From contig LUGG01000044.1 in the NCBI GenBank assembly GCA_001683735.1, positions 124,001 through 188,000 of the forward strand: a DNA stretch of 64,000 nt, given 5' to 3'. Of the stretch, positions 37,372 through 47,594 are shown piece after piece. Position 1 is the first letter of the stretch. Every line of letters starts with the position of its first letter. The notes below the pieces were generated by a model. The model was not told the DNA's origin and ran no database searches. It saw only the letters and a list, made by a program, of their open reading frames with translations. Source of the stretch: Grifola frondosa. Taxonomy: Eukaryota > Basidiomycota > Agaricomycetes > Polyporales > Grifolaceae. The position numbers and the translations under genes were made by a program.

Positions 37372-39314
37372 ATGCCTGCTGGTAATTTATATCTTGACTA
37401 TTCAACGGCGGTCGACTACCTGAGCAGTTATGAACGTTCTGATGGCTTGGCAGCCGCTGACCTCATGGACTCTCGTGTCCATGGAGGTTTGACCTACAAC
37501 GACTTTCTGGTTCTCCCAGGTAAAATTGACTTCGCCGCGGATCAAGTCACAACGGAGAGTAGGATTACGCGTAACGTTGTTCTCAAGACGCCGTTCATGA
37601 GTAGTCCTATGGATACCGTCACAGAGAGCGAGATGGCTATCGCTCTAGCGGTGAGCCAGTACGATCGCATCGCTATTATGAAGTATCCCGATTGTGTGTA
37701 CTTTCAGCTCCTTGGTGGTATTGGTGTCATTCACCACAACCAAGCGCCTTCCGCGCAAGCCGCCATGGTGCGTGCTGTTAAGCGTCACGAAAACGGCTTC
37801 ATCACGGACCCGGTCGTCTTCTCTCCCACTCACCTCGTAGCGCATGTCTTGGATGTGAAGGAACGACTTGGTTTTGCTGGTATACCCATCACAGGTATGT
37901 TCATTTTTACCTTCCTCATTTCGTATGGCGTGCAGATTCATTGGGGTCATCCCCGTGCTTTCTGAACGACATGCTGACACTTTCGCAAAGACACCGGTGC
38001 CCTTGGTGGCAAGCTCATCGGCATTGTTACCAGCCGGGATATACAATTTCGGTCACCTACTACACCCCTGTCGGAAGTTATGACGACTGAACTGGTCACT
38101 GCCTTGGAAGGTATCACCCTTCAAGAAGCTAACGACATCCTTCGTATCTCCAAAAAGGGCAAATTGCCTATCGTTAACAAGGAGGGCTGCTTAACATCCT
38201 TACTTGCTCGGTCTGATCTCCTCAAAAATCAAACATACCCACTTGCATCAAAATGTCCTGAAAGCAAACAGCTCTATGCAGCTGCAGCGGTCGGCACTCG
38301 GCCAGCGGACCGTGATCGACTGAAGCTGCTCGTTGAGGCGGGTTTAGACATAGTCGTCCTCGATTCTTCGCAAGGCAATTCTATATTCCAGATTGATATG
38401 ATTCGCTGGATCAAACAGACATACCCCAAACTCGAAGTTATTGCGGGCAATGTCGTTACGCGAGAGCAGGCCGCTAGCCTTATTGCTGCTGGTGCTGATG
38501 GCCTGCGTGTCGGTATGGGTTCAGGGTCCATTTGTATCACACAAGAGGTCATGGCTGTTGGACGTCCGCAGGCTACGGCAGTATACGCTGTTGCCGAATT
38601 TGCGAACAAGTTTGGTGTCCCGGTGATTGCGGATGGCGGTATCGGGAATGTGGGCCATATCGTAAAAGCGGTCGCGCTAGGGGCTGGAGCTGTGATGATG
38701 GGTGGCCTACTGGCGGGTACAACTGAAGCGCCTGGAGAATATTTCTGGAGTGAGGGCAAGCGTGTTAAGGCGTATCGGGGTATGGGCAGCATCGTACGTT
38801 ACCTTTCTCACTGCCAGCGGACATTCACTTATGGACCCTACATCGTATTCGACAGGAGGCGATGGAACAAGGCAAGCCTGTGCCTCCTTCCGCGGCGCGC
38901 ATTGGTTCTGGCCCCGGAACGTCCAAGCACTTACATCCCGTCAAAAAGACAACTCACGAGAATGCAGCGACAACACGATATTTCTCCGAGTCATCAGCGG
39001 TCAAGGTCGCTCAGGGCGTCGCTGGCGACGTTCAGGACAAAGGCTCCGTCCGTGCTTTCATCCCGTACCTGCACACAGGGCTGCAGCATTCGTTCCAGGA
39101 TATCGGTGTCCGGAATATCCAGGAATTACAGCGGCGTGTGAAGTCCGGAAAGGTGCGATTCGAATTGCGGACAGCCAGTGCCCAGATTGAAGGAGGCGTT
39201 CATGGGTTGAACTCGTGAGTACCATCCATTCTGTCTCTCGATGCCAAGTTGAAGTTAATCGTCGCTTGGCGTGACTGTTTCTCCGTCAGATATACGAAAC
39301 GCTTGTTTGCTTGA
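37372..39314 (+). CDS. Inosine-5'-monophosphate dehydrogenase
   Basis: Cytosolic NAD-dependent enzyme that oxidises IMP to XMP, the committed step to GMP. It starts [40 protein letters not shown] and [16 protein letters not shown] come first, then the two CBS motifs ([30 protein letters not shown]). The catalytic barrel has [30 protein letters not shown] and the loop [13 protein letters not shown] with the nucleophilic Cys. [38 protein letters not shown] and the flap region follow. After a final intron the last exon adds YTKRLFA and stops at 39312-39314. Four introns (after MAIALA, after GIPIT, within MGSI/EAMEQG, before YTKRLFA); no frame break. Full length. Confidence 0.95.
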
Positions 39315-39884
39315 TCACAAGATTAGCCCGACATTTGTCATCGTACTGTTCGGATGTTATACGATCTACATTTCTAGCGTGGCAATGCTACTTGGCATGA
39401 CTGTTTGCGACTCGGCCACATAGTGATTGAATCGTGTCTGATCCGAGGTGAGCTCCAGCGCGCACGAGTGCTTCCATTCGATAGTAAACTTGTGCACGTG
39501 CATGAGCGGTTTCTTTCAGCTGCTGGTTTCGCAACTGATACATAGAACCATCATCAACTAGACTTTTGGTTAGCATACGCATAACCCCTTTTGCGACGAG
39601 GATTTCGCCGCTGCTCAGATCATTATAGCGTCGCGGCTATCCTGACCATGCATACTTACTTCATTGTAGATGTTGTTCCTTGTTCGAGCCGACAGTAAAC
39701 ACAGAAAAATCACCGGGGATATCCCCATCCATTCACGTTGTGCTACTACCTCGGGTCAATCGTACGAACCGTGTCCTCGCCAAGAAAGTGCTCCATCGAG
39801 ATGCCTTGCAATTGGAGCTGCTATATAGAGGCTTGCATTTGGAGGCACTTTCTGCATCGCTCCCTTGTCCCAACTGATCTCAGC
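39315..39884. other. intergenic, promoter of the GH10 gene
   Basis: 570 bp. No gene supported. It carries the TATA element at 39821-39829. Confidence 0.5.
39821..39829 (+). promoter_or_regulatory. TATA box of the GH10 xylanase gene
   Basis: CTATATAGA about 60 bp upstream of the ATG at 39885. Confidence 0.45.
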
Positions 39885-41776
39885 ATGAAGTCTTTGTTCG
39901 CAACCATCGCTTTGGCAACAGTCCTTGCTGCACCCGTTCATGGTGTCGCGGTCTGGGCTGGGACAATGTACGTGTTTAAGATCGTTCTTATGCGCATTCT
40001 GCACCCTCGCTGGTACAGGTGGAGTGCGTTGGACAAGATTGATCAAAATTTCCTGTTCATTTATACAACCTCTAACTTAGGGCATTGGTTACACTGGTTC
40101 AACGACCTGCGATGCTGGAACTACGTGTGTTTACCTGAATGATTGGTACTACCAATGCCAGCCTGGTACCGCTACGTCTGCTCCCTCGACTAGCGCGCCC
40201 CCGACTAGCGCACCCGCGACTAGTACCGCAGCGCCTCCGTCTACCAGTGGGCATCTGGACGCGGCATTCAAAGCAAAGGGCAAGATTTTCTGGGGCACTG
40301 CATCCGACTCGAACAGGTTCAGTGATGCTACGGACTCTGCGGGTCAGTGTCCCTCCGTCCTGCGTTTGGCCAACTTCAACTTTTCGTTTATGTTGTCAGT
40401 GACCAAGGCACAATTTGGTGGCGTGACGCCAGAGAATTCAATGAAATGGGATGCGGTAAGATATTTCTCTACATGATTACTGAGTGCCTGACTGACTATA
40501 TTCCTGGAGACCGAAAGTGAGATGCCCACGACGATACGCGAAATCCAACGACACTAAGCCAAAGCTTGCAATAGATACTCGGGGTGTATTCACTTTCACT
40601 AATTCAGATGCCCTCGTCAATTATGCCACATCCAATGGAATGTTGATTCGAGCCCATACTCTAGGCAAGTCCCCCGCTTTATATACAAGTCGCATCTAAC
40701 AACAATCCTGCATGAAGTCTGGCATTCTCAACTCCCATCCTGGGTACGCTCGCCTTCCCACATTTAGTCCTCTATTGGCCCATGCTTATTGATGTAAGGT
40801 ATCCGCGATTAACGACAGGGCGACCTTGACGTCGGTAATCCAGAACCACATTGCTAATGTAGCAGGAAGGTACAAGGGCAAAGTTAGGTCTTGGGTACGA
40901 AGTATCCTCCATATTTCCTGTGCATTCCTGCTCAATTACTGGCAATAGGACGTTGTGAACGAGATATTCAACGATGACGGGACGTTCCGTTCATCGGTAT
41001 TCTATAACGTCCTCGGAGAAGACTTCGTCACTATTGCCTTCCAAGCTGCTCGAGCTGCCGATCCGAATGCTAAGTTGTATATCAACGATTACAAGTGAGC
41101 TTAATAATGCTTGTCAGTGTCTGCTAGATCTAATCGTTGGGCTTGTGTTCTTCAGCCTTGACAGTGCCAACGCCAAGCTGAATGCTGTCGTCAACCTGGT
41201 CAACAAGATCAACAGCAGCGGCACGAAATTGATCGATGGGATTGGCACTCAAATGCACTTGCAGGTACGTTTAATTCCGCCCTACTCATACACGTGCGCT
41301 CATCTATTCGCATTCAATTTGACAGGCTGGTGGTGCGGGCGGCGCACTGGCTGCCTTGCAGAAGGCTGCTACGGCCAACGTTGAAGTCGCCATCACTGGT
41401 GGGTCCCATTTCAGATTCATACCAAGCATTCTCTGACAACCCGTGTTGGAATCTCTGGCGGTCACAGAACTTGACATTGTTGGAGCTGTACGCTTGGTTA
41501 TTTCTTGTCAACCCTTGTTTGGCGCTGACTGTTGGTAACTTGCAGGCGCCGAACGATTACACGACTGTCGTGAAGGCATGCTTAGCTGTACCCAGCTGTA
41601 TCTCCATTACAAGTTGGGGTGTCAGCGACAAGGTAAGATTCACTTTGTTTTGGAGAGCATTTCAATTGCTGATGCCACTTCAGGACTCGTGGATTGCGTC
41701 CTCGAACCCGCTGCTGTTCGACGCCAACTTCCAGCCCAAGCCAGCATACACGGCTGTTATGCAGGTGTTGGCTTAA
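39885..41776 (+). CDS. GH10 endo-1,4-beta-xylanase with N-terminal CBM1
   Basis: Secreted retaining xylanase. Signal peptide [20 protein letters not shown] is followed by a cellulose-binding CBM1 ([20 protein letters not shown], then [13 protein letters not shown]). A Ser/Thr/Pro/Ala linker of SAPxTS repeats leads into the GH10 barrel: [57 protein letters not shown] (acid/base Glu), KLYINDYNLDSANAK, GTQMHL, VAITELDI (nucleophile Glu), [12 protein letters not shown]. It ends [19 protein letters not shown]. Splicing needs a 5-nt exon (40019-40023), a 7-nt exon (40510-40516) and a GC-AG intron (40665-40717). The signal peptide and CBM1 are one base out of frame at the GGG near 39960, probably an extra G. 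Confidence 0.88.
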
Positions 41777-42205
41777 TGGAGGGAACGATACTACTACTTT
41801 TTGCATACCTGTCACCTGGATTGCGCTGAAATGGGAATATGCTGAGCGAATCTACAAATCTCAGACTGGAAAAACATATATACATGTCGTAATCTATGTT
41901 TGAAAACAGATCATATCATAAAATATTCGTCATGAGTCATAAACGTTTTACACCAAGCATTTAAGCAAGCAAACCACAATCCTAGGCTATAAACGTATCT
42001 AGATCATATACCTTGCACGTTCTTTTGCCACAAACACCCTTGAGACAGTACATGAATCACTGCCAGATACATTTCCAAGAAAGCGAATACCGAGAGCAAC
42101 GATGAGCCACCTACAAAAGTTTGCGTCAGACGGCTGATATCACGCATTCCACCAAGGCAATATGTGAAGACACTCACGAATAATTTATATACCGCGTTAG
42201 ATGAT
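41777..42205. other. convergent intergenic region
   Basis: 429 bp AT-rich stretch between the 3' ends of the xylanase gene and the zinc-finger gene. Nothing else seen. Confidence 0.5.
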
Positions 42206-44886
42206 TTACTTCCTGTTCGGCTGACGGGCGTGCTTGTCAGCAAGTGCGATCTGCTCGGGGGTCATAACGACCAGCTTCTCAAACGATGCAGGATGCTTTT
42301 CCTCACAATGCCCGGAGATTTCGTCCCACGGGGCATTACGAGGGAATGATGCCACAGGGAGGTCGAGATGCAACTTCCTAACCCGGTTCCTAGTCGCAAT
42401 AAATTGGCAAAGTCAGCTCCACGATGATATAGAAACCGAGGAACGGCGTACAAGCATAACCTACAAACCATCTTGTCTTCTGAAACCTCGTAAACGAGAT
42501 TGATATGTCGGATGCTTAGCTTAAGTGGACGGGGGCTGTCCACTTCATGCACTGGTTCCTCGTGCACTGGTTCCTCATGCACTGGTTCTTCGACCTGCAT
42601 CTCTTCCGTGACCGGCGGGTCTGGGTAATCTGTCGCGTTCGATTTCCCAGCATCGGCATCGTTCACAATATCGGTGCCACCGGAGACTGCATCGCCCCCG
42701 GGATCTGGTGCGCATAATCCCGTGGGAAGCCCCTCATCCGCATGCAAAGAAGGGGATATGCCTTCAACTAGGGTTTTGTCAACATCCTCCCCGTCTACGG
42801 CATGAGACTGCCCTTCGGTCGAAGGGGTGATAGGAATGGATAGAGCAATAGGCATTTCCACTAACATGTCCGACCGACTATTCTTATCCGTATCACCGGC
42901 TCCATCTTGGTCGGAAATAGAATCCGATACCATCCGTCTTCTTTTGGGTGGTGGTTGAGTGGCCTCCGCAGGAGACGTGGACTCCCGTTTCCTATCAAAG
43001 TCTTCCACCCTCCTGAACAAGGGAGGCAGTGCAGAAGTGAGCTGCATCGGGCTATCCATGGTGAGATCTATGAGTCCAGGTGGGGGACTGATCCATTGCA
43101 TAAATTCGTCGGGGGAATCCGCAGGTTTTGTAGAGGATAGATTGTCCGCCTGATCGGGTGGTAAGACGATGTTCACAGGCATCTCGTTCTGCTTGACCGC
43201 AGCTCTGTCTATTGAATCACGGCGCACTTGGTCAACTCTCATCTGTGACGCATCGCTTGTGGTGTTGAGACCGCCCGTTGCGGCAAGTGCGTTGGGCAGC
43301 CACGCGGAGTTGATAAACGAGGACATGCCATTTATAGGAGAGAACGGCGACACACTGTCTACGCATCTCTCAGATACGAGCTAAGAATGGACATTAGTAA
43401 AGTTGATAAAGGACACGTTGATGGACAAAGTACCTGTGAGAACATCTCTTTCATGAGCGCCAACTCACGCTCAGCCTTTTGCCGGCGCTTTCGCTCTTCT
43501 TGAGCTTCGGCCAGAACTAGTATGGGTGGTCTCATTGGTGCGAGATGAAATCGATACAGGAAGATTGCTCACCGGTAGCAACCTCAGCATCACGTTCAGT
43601 AATCGGACTCGGCTCTGCGTCCTGAGGAGGGCTTTGTTCTTCCTTGATAGTAGAGGGATAAGGGCCACTGTCCGGAAACTGATCGCCAGAGGAGGACTGG
43701 GCGCGATCCGGGGATACGAAATCATGAGATGGCTTGATGTCCTTCTCCTCGCTGCGTCGAGAAGTGTCTGCGCACGCCTTATCTCCCAACTGCATGTTCA
43801 TCTGGCTCAATCGCACGATCTCGTCCCTCAACCCATACCCATCCTCGCGCAACTTGGCACACTCGATTTCCATAGCCTTGCAGACAAGCATCAGCTTCGC
43901 ACAGCATACACGCATCTTCGTGTATTGTTCTTCCATCCTTCCTTTCTCCGCCTCCATCTGCCCGCAACGCTCTTCCGTCGCCCTCAGCTCAACTCGTATC
44001 TTGTCGCGCTCCTGTTCCAGTCCCCTGATGTGCGACGCTGCCTCACGCTGCACCTCCGCATAGAACGTCTTCCTCACCTGGGACTCGCGCGTATGGATGT
44101 ACTGGCTGAGCCGCGAGAACTCCGAGGTAAGACTATGATGCGCCGTTTCGAATGTCTGCATCAACATGCTGCGTATTGGGTCTAAGATGACCGCCGCGTG
44201 CGAGCTCGGATCGGTTGGGTTGATCGGTGAGTCTTGCGAGGGCTCGCGAGCGGAAGATTGAGCAGCTGGAATAGACACTACAGGGTGGGAGGGAACGTGG
44301 CGCAAACCAGGCTGCGGTGCAGGATGAGTGGGTGGGCGGCAACAGGGGCACGCCGCAGAGTGTTGGACCATGGTGGGGGGATACCTCTTGAGGGCTGGGA
44401 GATGCCGATGACCTGATCATTAGAATTCCTGCCATGCTGCTGATGATGTGAGACACCGAACGGTTGCAAGCGGGGTAACGTCTGCTGGGGATCTGCGTGA
44501 TGAGACGATCGTCTTACGGGGTTCTGCTGCTGCTGCCGCTGCGACTGGGATTGCTGAACTGCGCCCCTCACATTTCCGTTCCTGCCAGGATTCTCCCAGT
44601 TTTGAAAGTGTGTCTGACCGGTGGCGTTCACTTGGGCTACCATATTCCCCTGCAGCCATGCAGAGTCTCTGCGGTCAGGAGCACGCTGATCTTGAGGGAC
44701 TACGCGCGATGGAATGCTGACCGGCGTGATTCCTGGCCTCACATTGGCATTAGTATGGGATGCATCAACATATCGCTGTGAGAAGGGCGATCCAGCAGAT
44801 AGTGGCGGCGTAGGCAAGGAACCATTTGATGATGCCCTTGCGTCGTGGGGCGGTCCAGGATAACCTTGATGAATGCTGGGGTTCAT
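42206..44886 (-). CDS. Coiled-coil protein with C-terminal C2H2-type zinc finger, putative nuclear regulator
   Basis: Not assigned to a named family. The N-terminus (MNPSIHQGYPGPPHDARASS) is disordered with a Gln-rich run (SQSQRQQQQNP). A central coiled coil of about 150 residues runs from AVILDPIRSMLMQTFETAHH through REAASHIRGLEQERDKIRVE to DEIRLSQMNMQ-like heptads, then VLAEAQEERKRRQKAERELA. A disordered acidic part contains the basic patch PPKRRRM (possible nuclear signal) and three EEPVH repeats. The last exons give a zinc-finger-like MVCRLC ... GHCEEKH. The stop is at 42206-42208. A one-base break at the six-C run near 44376 separates the Gln-rich and CPCC/coiled-coil parts; two separate genes cannot be excluded. 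Confidence 0.65.
42546..42590 (-). repeat. three 15-bp tandem repeats in the zinc-finger gene
   Basis: Three near-identical copies of TGCACTGGTTCCT-containing 15-mers encode EPVHE pentapeptides. Two of the copies differ from the third by single bases. Confidence 0.85.
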
Positions 44887-45357
44887 AGTCGACAAGAGAG
44901 AAGAGCTGTTCGAAACATATGTGTCGCCAGGACTTCAAGCTTCACTTTGCAGATTGAGAAATATTTTGAGAGAGGAGGTTGGAGAGAAAATCAGAAACGA
45001 GCAGCTCTATATTTAAACTCCGCGATAGCTGCAGAATATTGTAGCGGTCTCTACTATCAGTGCGCTGGCCTTTATGTTCTGCAGACCTCCTAAATATTGT
45101 TGCGACAATCACAGCTGGTGGTATAATTACTAGAGCCACATCTACTAGCGTTAACTGCTTTAGCCATGTAGTAAATGCAGCCCGTCGATTGGGTCAATGG
45201 AGAGCGCCACTGTAGCGGAAGCAGATAGCTGTTTGGTCGTATTTGTAGGAAGATACAGCAAGACACGTTCGGCTTTCTCGAGCTTTTGATACCTATGTTT
45301 CACATAGATTGTCACCAGCGGAAAATTGTCTGCATACTTTGTTCAATTGACAGAGTC
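44887..45357. other. intergenic region
   Basis: 471 bp with the promoter of the zinc-finger gene, including TTTAAATATAGAGC on the minus strand near 45008. Nothing else supported. Confidence 0.45.
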
Positions 45358-45549
45358 TTATTTCAGCTTTTGAGGTTCTGAATGCCGGCACTCCATGTTC
45401 AAAGCTTTTCGCATTCTGATACTATGCTTAACTTCCAGGGAAACACCCTCAAATATTATCACTTCTTCTAACTTTTGTTCCCAGTCCATGCACGCGGATA
45501 CTCCCTCTATCGCGTCATTAATCATGGAATATAACAATAGTGCCAACTC
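45358..45549 (-). pseudogene. 3' part of an unidentified gene split by the copia insertion
   Basis: Open minus-strand frame: after the target duplication it reads LALLLYSMINDAIEGVSACM, then DWEQKLEEVIIFEGVSLEVK, ending RHSEPQKLK at the stop 45358-45360. It joins in frame across the AACTC duplication to NSWLGTHSKHPE in the right flank (57416-57459), which follows an acceptor-like ACACAG. Hence the retrotransposon hit an exon. No domain recognised. Confidence 0.55.
45545..45549. repeat. target-site duplication, left copy (AACTC)
   Basis: AACTC directly precedes the left LTR and recurs at 57416-57420 directly after the right LTR. This is the expected 5-bp duplication for a Ty1/copia integrase. 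Confidence 0.92.
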
Positions 45550-45659
45550 TGTGAAATCCGGACTTCCCGGAGTCACCGCTACGTTACCGTTACGTTACTT
45601 GTCACACACATCGCTATTGGTCCCCCCCGATTCCAACTCTTTCCTCAGTCGTTCTACCA

Positions 45660-46510
45660 CATCAGGAAAGTAGTTCTAAGGCTGTTGCACTCAGCCAAGT
45701 CTATATAGGACTCTAGTAGCTATGGTAGCACAATGTAGGATGAAGTGTATGCACCATAGTGCAATATAGTTTACAGTGATAGCACCTGTAGTCTACTATA
45801 GCTGATATAGTTCCGAGCCAGCACTATAGAGCCTACTGTTGATAGAAGGGGAATCTACTGTTGCTTAAGGTGGTCCTCTGAGAATCTTGCCTGCTACTAA
45901 AGTAACTTGGGCTTTATATAATATTTATTGCTGACTGTGTATATGGGATTGGTTAACAATATAGCATCCTATGTTATTCTAAAACCTTGAAACAATCACC
46001 ACTTGGCATTAATTTACAAACAAAGAGCATATTCATTAACTTCAGATTGATGAAGAGAGAGGAGTGCTTCGAAAAAAGTTCTAAGTCCATTTTATCTGTG
46101 TTATTATTTATGTACATTATCAAATTTGCATGTTCAGATGGTGAAGTGGTTATGGAGCTGTTGGAGTTAAGAAAAGTGGTGGATGGCTGTAGATGTGCCG
46201 GGTTCAAACCTGGTACAAGGACAAATGTACTTTTTGTGTTTTGGCACTTATATTATGATTTTCAGCTGGATGCTATGACACAATCATAGATCAAATTAAA
46301 AAACATGTTATAATAATGTTTCTACATCTGTTAAAAGTGACTGGTTGATGCAAGTTTATATTGTGCTATATAGTAGATAGAGGTTGCTACAGTGCGCAAC
46401 AGAGCTGAAGCATACTGCTACAGTTGCACAATATAGTGGGAACAGCAACACGCACTACAGCAACTATGTTGCAAGCTGTAGCACTACTGGGTCAGAATTT
46501 TTTCCTGATG
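45660..46510. mobile_element. 851-bp non-autonomous DNA transposon (MITE-like), Plavaka-related ends
   Basis: Begins CATCAGGAAA and ends with its exact inverse TTTCCTGATG; similarity of the ends continues imperfectly further in. A 2-bp CA duplication flanks it (45658-45659, 46511-46512), as shown by comparison with the intact right LTR (TTCTACCATTGCG). It has no transposase. The interior is AT-rich with many short CTATAGT/ACTATAG motifs near the left end. The 10-bp terminus equals that of the 5.7-kb Plavaka element at 49712. Confidence 0.88.
46139..46210 (+). other. pol III box A/B-like pair inside the 851-bp element
   Basis: TGGTGAAGTGGTTATGG (46139-46155) resembles the tRNA A box and GGTTCAAACC (46201-46210) the B box, at a plausible distance. 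The sequence does not fold into a complete cloverleaf, so a tRNA-derived fragment rather than a tRNA gene. Confidence 0.35.
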
Positions 46511-46653
46511 CATTGCGACTGAGGTGAGTTTCGTTCGCAGTATCCCTGTATGCTAGCATACTCACCTTAGTGCAGTCTGATCTAGTGTACAGGTACCGAA
46601 TACAGTCGTTCTACCATTGCGACTGAGTCTGATCTAGTGTACAGCTTTTAACA

Positions 46654-46664
46654 GGTTATGAGCC
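46654..46664 (+). other. primer-binding site, complementary to the anticodon region of initiator tRNA-Met
   Basis: GGTTATGAGCC begins immediately after the left LTR. Its complement GGCTCATAACC is the anticodon stem-loop (CAT) of eukaryotic initiator tRNA-Met. The element therefore probably primes from an internally cleaved half tRNA, as known for Drosophila copia. Confidence 0.8.
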
Positions 46665-47587
46665 GTTTCTTCTAGCCCCCGTAGGCAGAAGCGTTGTACA
46701 CTATCGACTCTCGGTAGACTCGAAGCACCCACAAACGTGTGCATCTGTTCTTGTTGCTACCTTCCATCATCTTTAGCGAACTCTCGTTATAATGCCTCCG
46801 CGCTCTACCACTCGAGTTCCCTCTCCGTCTCTTCTGCCTCCCTCAATAAACCAGCCACCCGCTTCCCCCCCACTCCGAGGGCCAATCATGCCCCTCCCGA
46901 CACTGCTGATCCGAGTGTGTCGGCGCATGCCTCGTGCCCAATCTCAGCCATCTCGGTCTCGGGAAGCATCCTTCAAGAGATCCCATTACTCGATCTCAAG
47001 ACCAACAACTACACCACTTGGCAGAAGATCATGCGACACAAGCTCGCCTTCGTCAAGTTGTACGGTTACGTCTCTGGTGATGTCGTCCGTCCTGCTGCTT
47101 CTGTGGACCCCGTCAGCCACTGCAACTGGTACGACAACGATCAGACGGTGCTCTCCTGGATCCACATGAAATGCTCCGAAGAGGAACAGAAATTCCTTGA
47201 TGACCATGACTTCACCACGTCGAAGGACACCTGGGCCGCGCTTCACGCTAGGCACCTTCATCGCGGCGCATATAACCAGCTTCTTCTTCTCCGCGAAATG
47301 CTCGGCGTTCGGTTTTCCAGCGCTGCAGACATTCCTCCCACGCTGTCCCGTCTTGACTCTCTCGTTGACCGCTTTCTTGCACATGAGATGCCCACTGGTG
47401 ACCAATTCCGTTGCCTCATTCTTCTCAACGCCATGTCCGGCTCTCTTGACCACCTTCAATCCGATATCGGCCAGTCTCTCGCCGAAGATCGGAAGGTCAC
47501 CTCCATCATCGTACGCAAAAAGCTCGACTTCGAGTTTCAGCGCTCTCAACAAACCACGTCCACCGAAACCGCGCTGTCGGCTAAGGG

Positions 47588-47594
47588 GGGAAAT
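47588..47594 (+). promoter_or_regulatory. possible -1 ribosomal slippery heptamer GGGAAAT between gag and pol frames
   Basis: In the gag frame the codons run AAG GGG GGA AAT. G GGA AAT fits the X XXY YYZ pattern, and slipping back one base gives exactly the frame of the zinc knuckle and protease. The preceding six-G run could equally be one G short through sequence error, as at many other runs in this window. Confidence 0.3.

Larger units (their letters stand above)
45550..46653 (+). repeat. left LTR of the copia element, interrupted
   Basis: Starts TGTGAAATCCGG and ends CTTTTAACA like the right LTR. About 250 bp of LTR is split at 45659/46511 by an 851-bp element. The portion right of the insertion (46511-46653) matches the right LTR base for base as far as I compared. 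The portion left of it differs by a few one-base indels, two of them in G or C runs. Confidence 0.93.

Noticed and set aside
42546..42590. CRISPR-like short repeats.
   Set aside because: Only three contiguous 15-bp units without spacers, inside a coding exon; a protein repeat.
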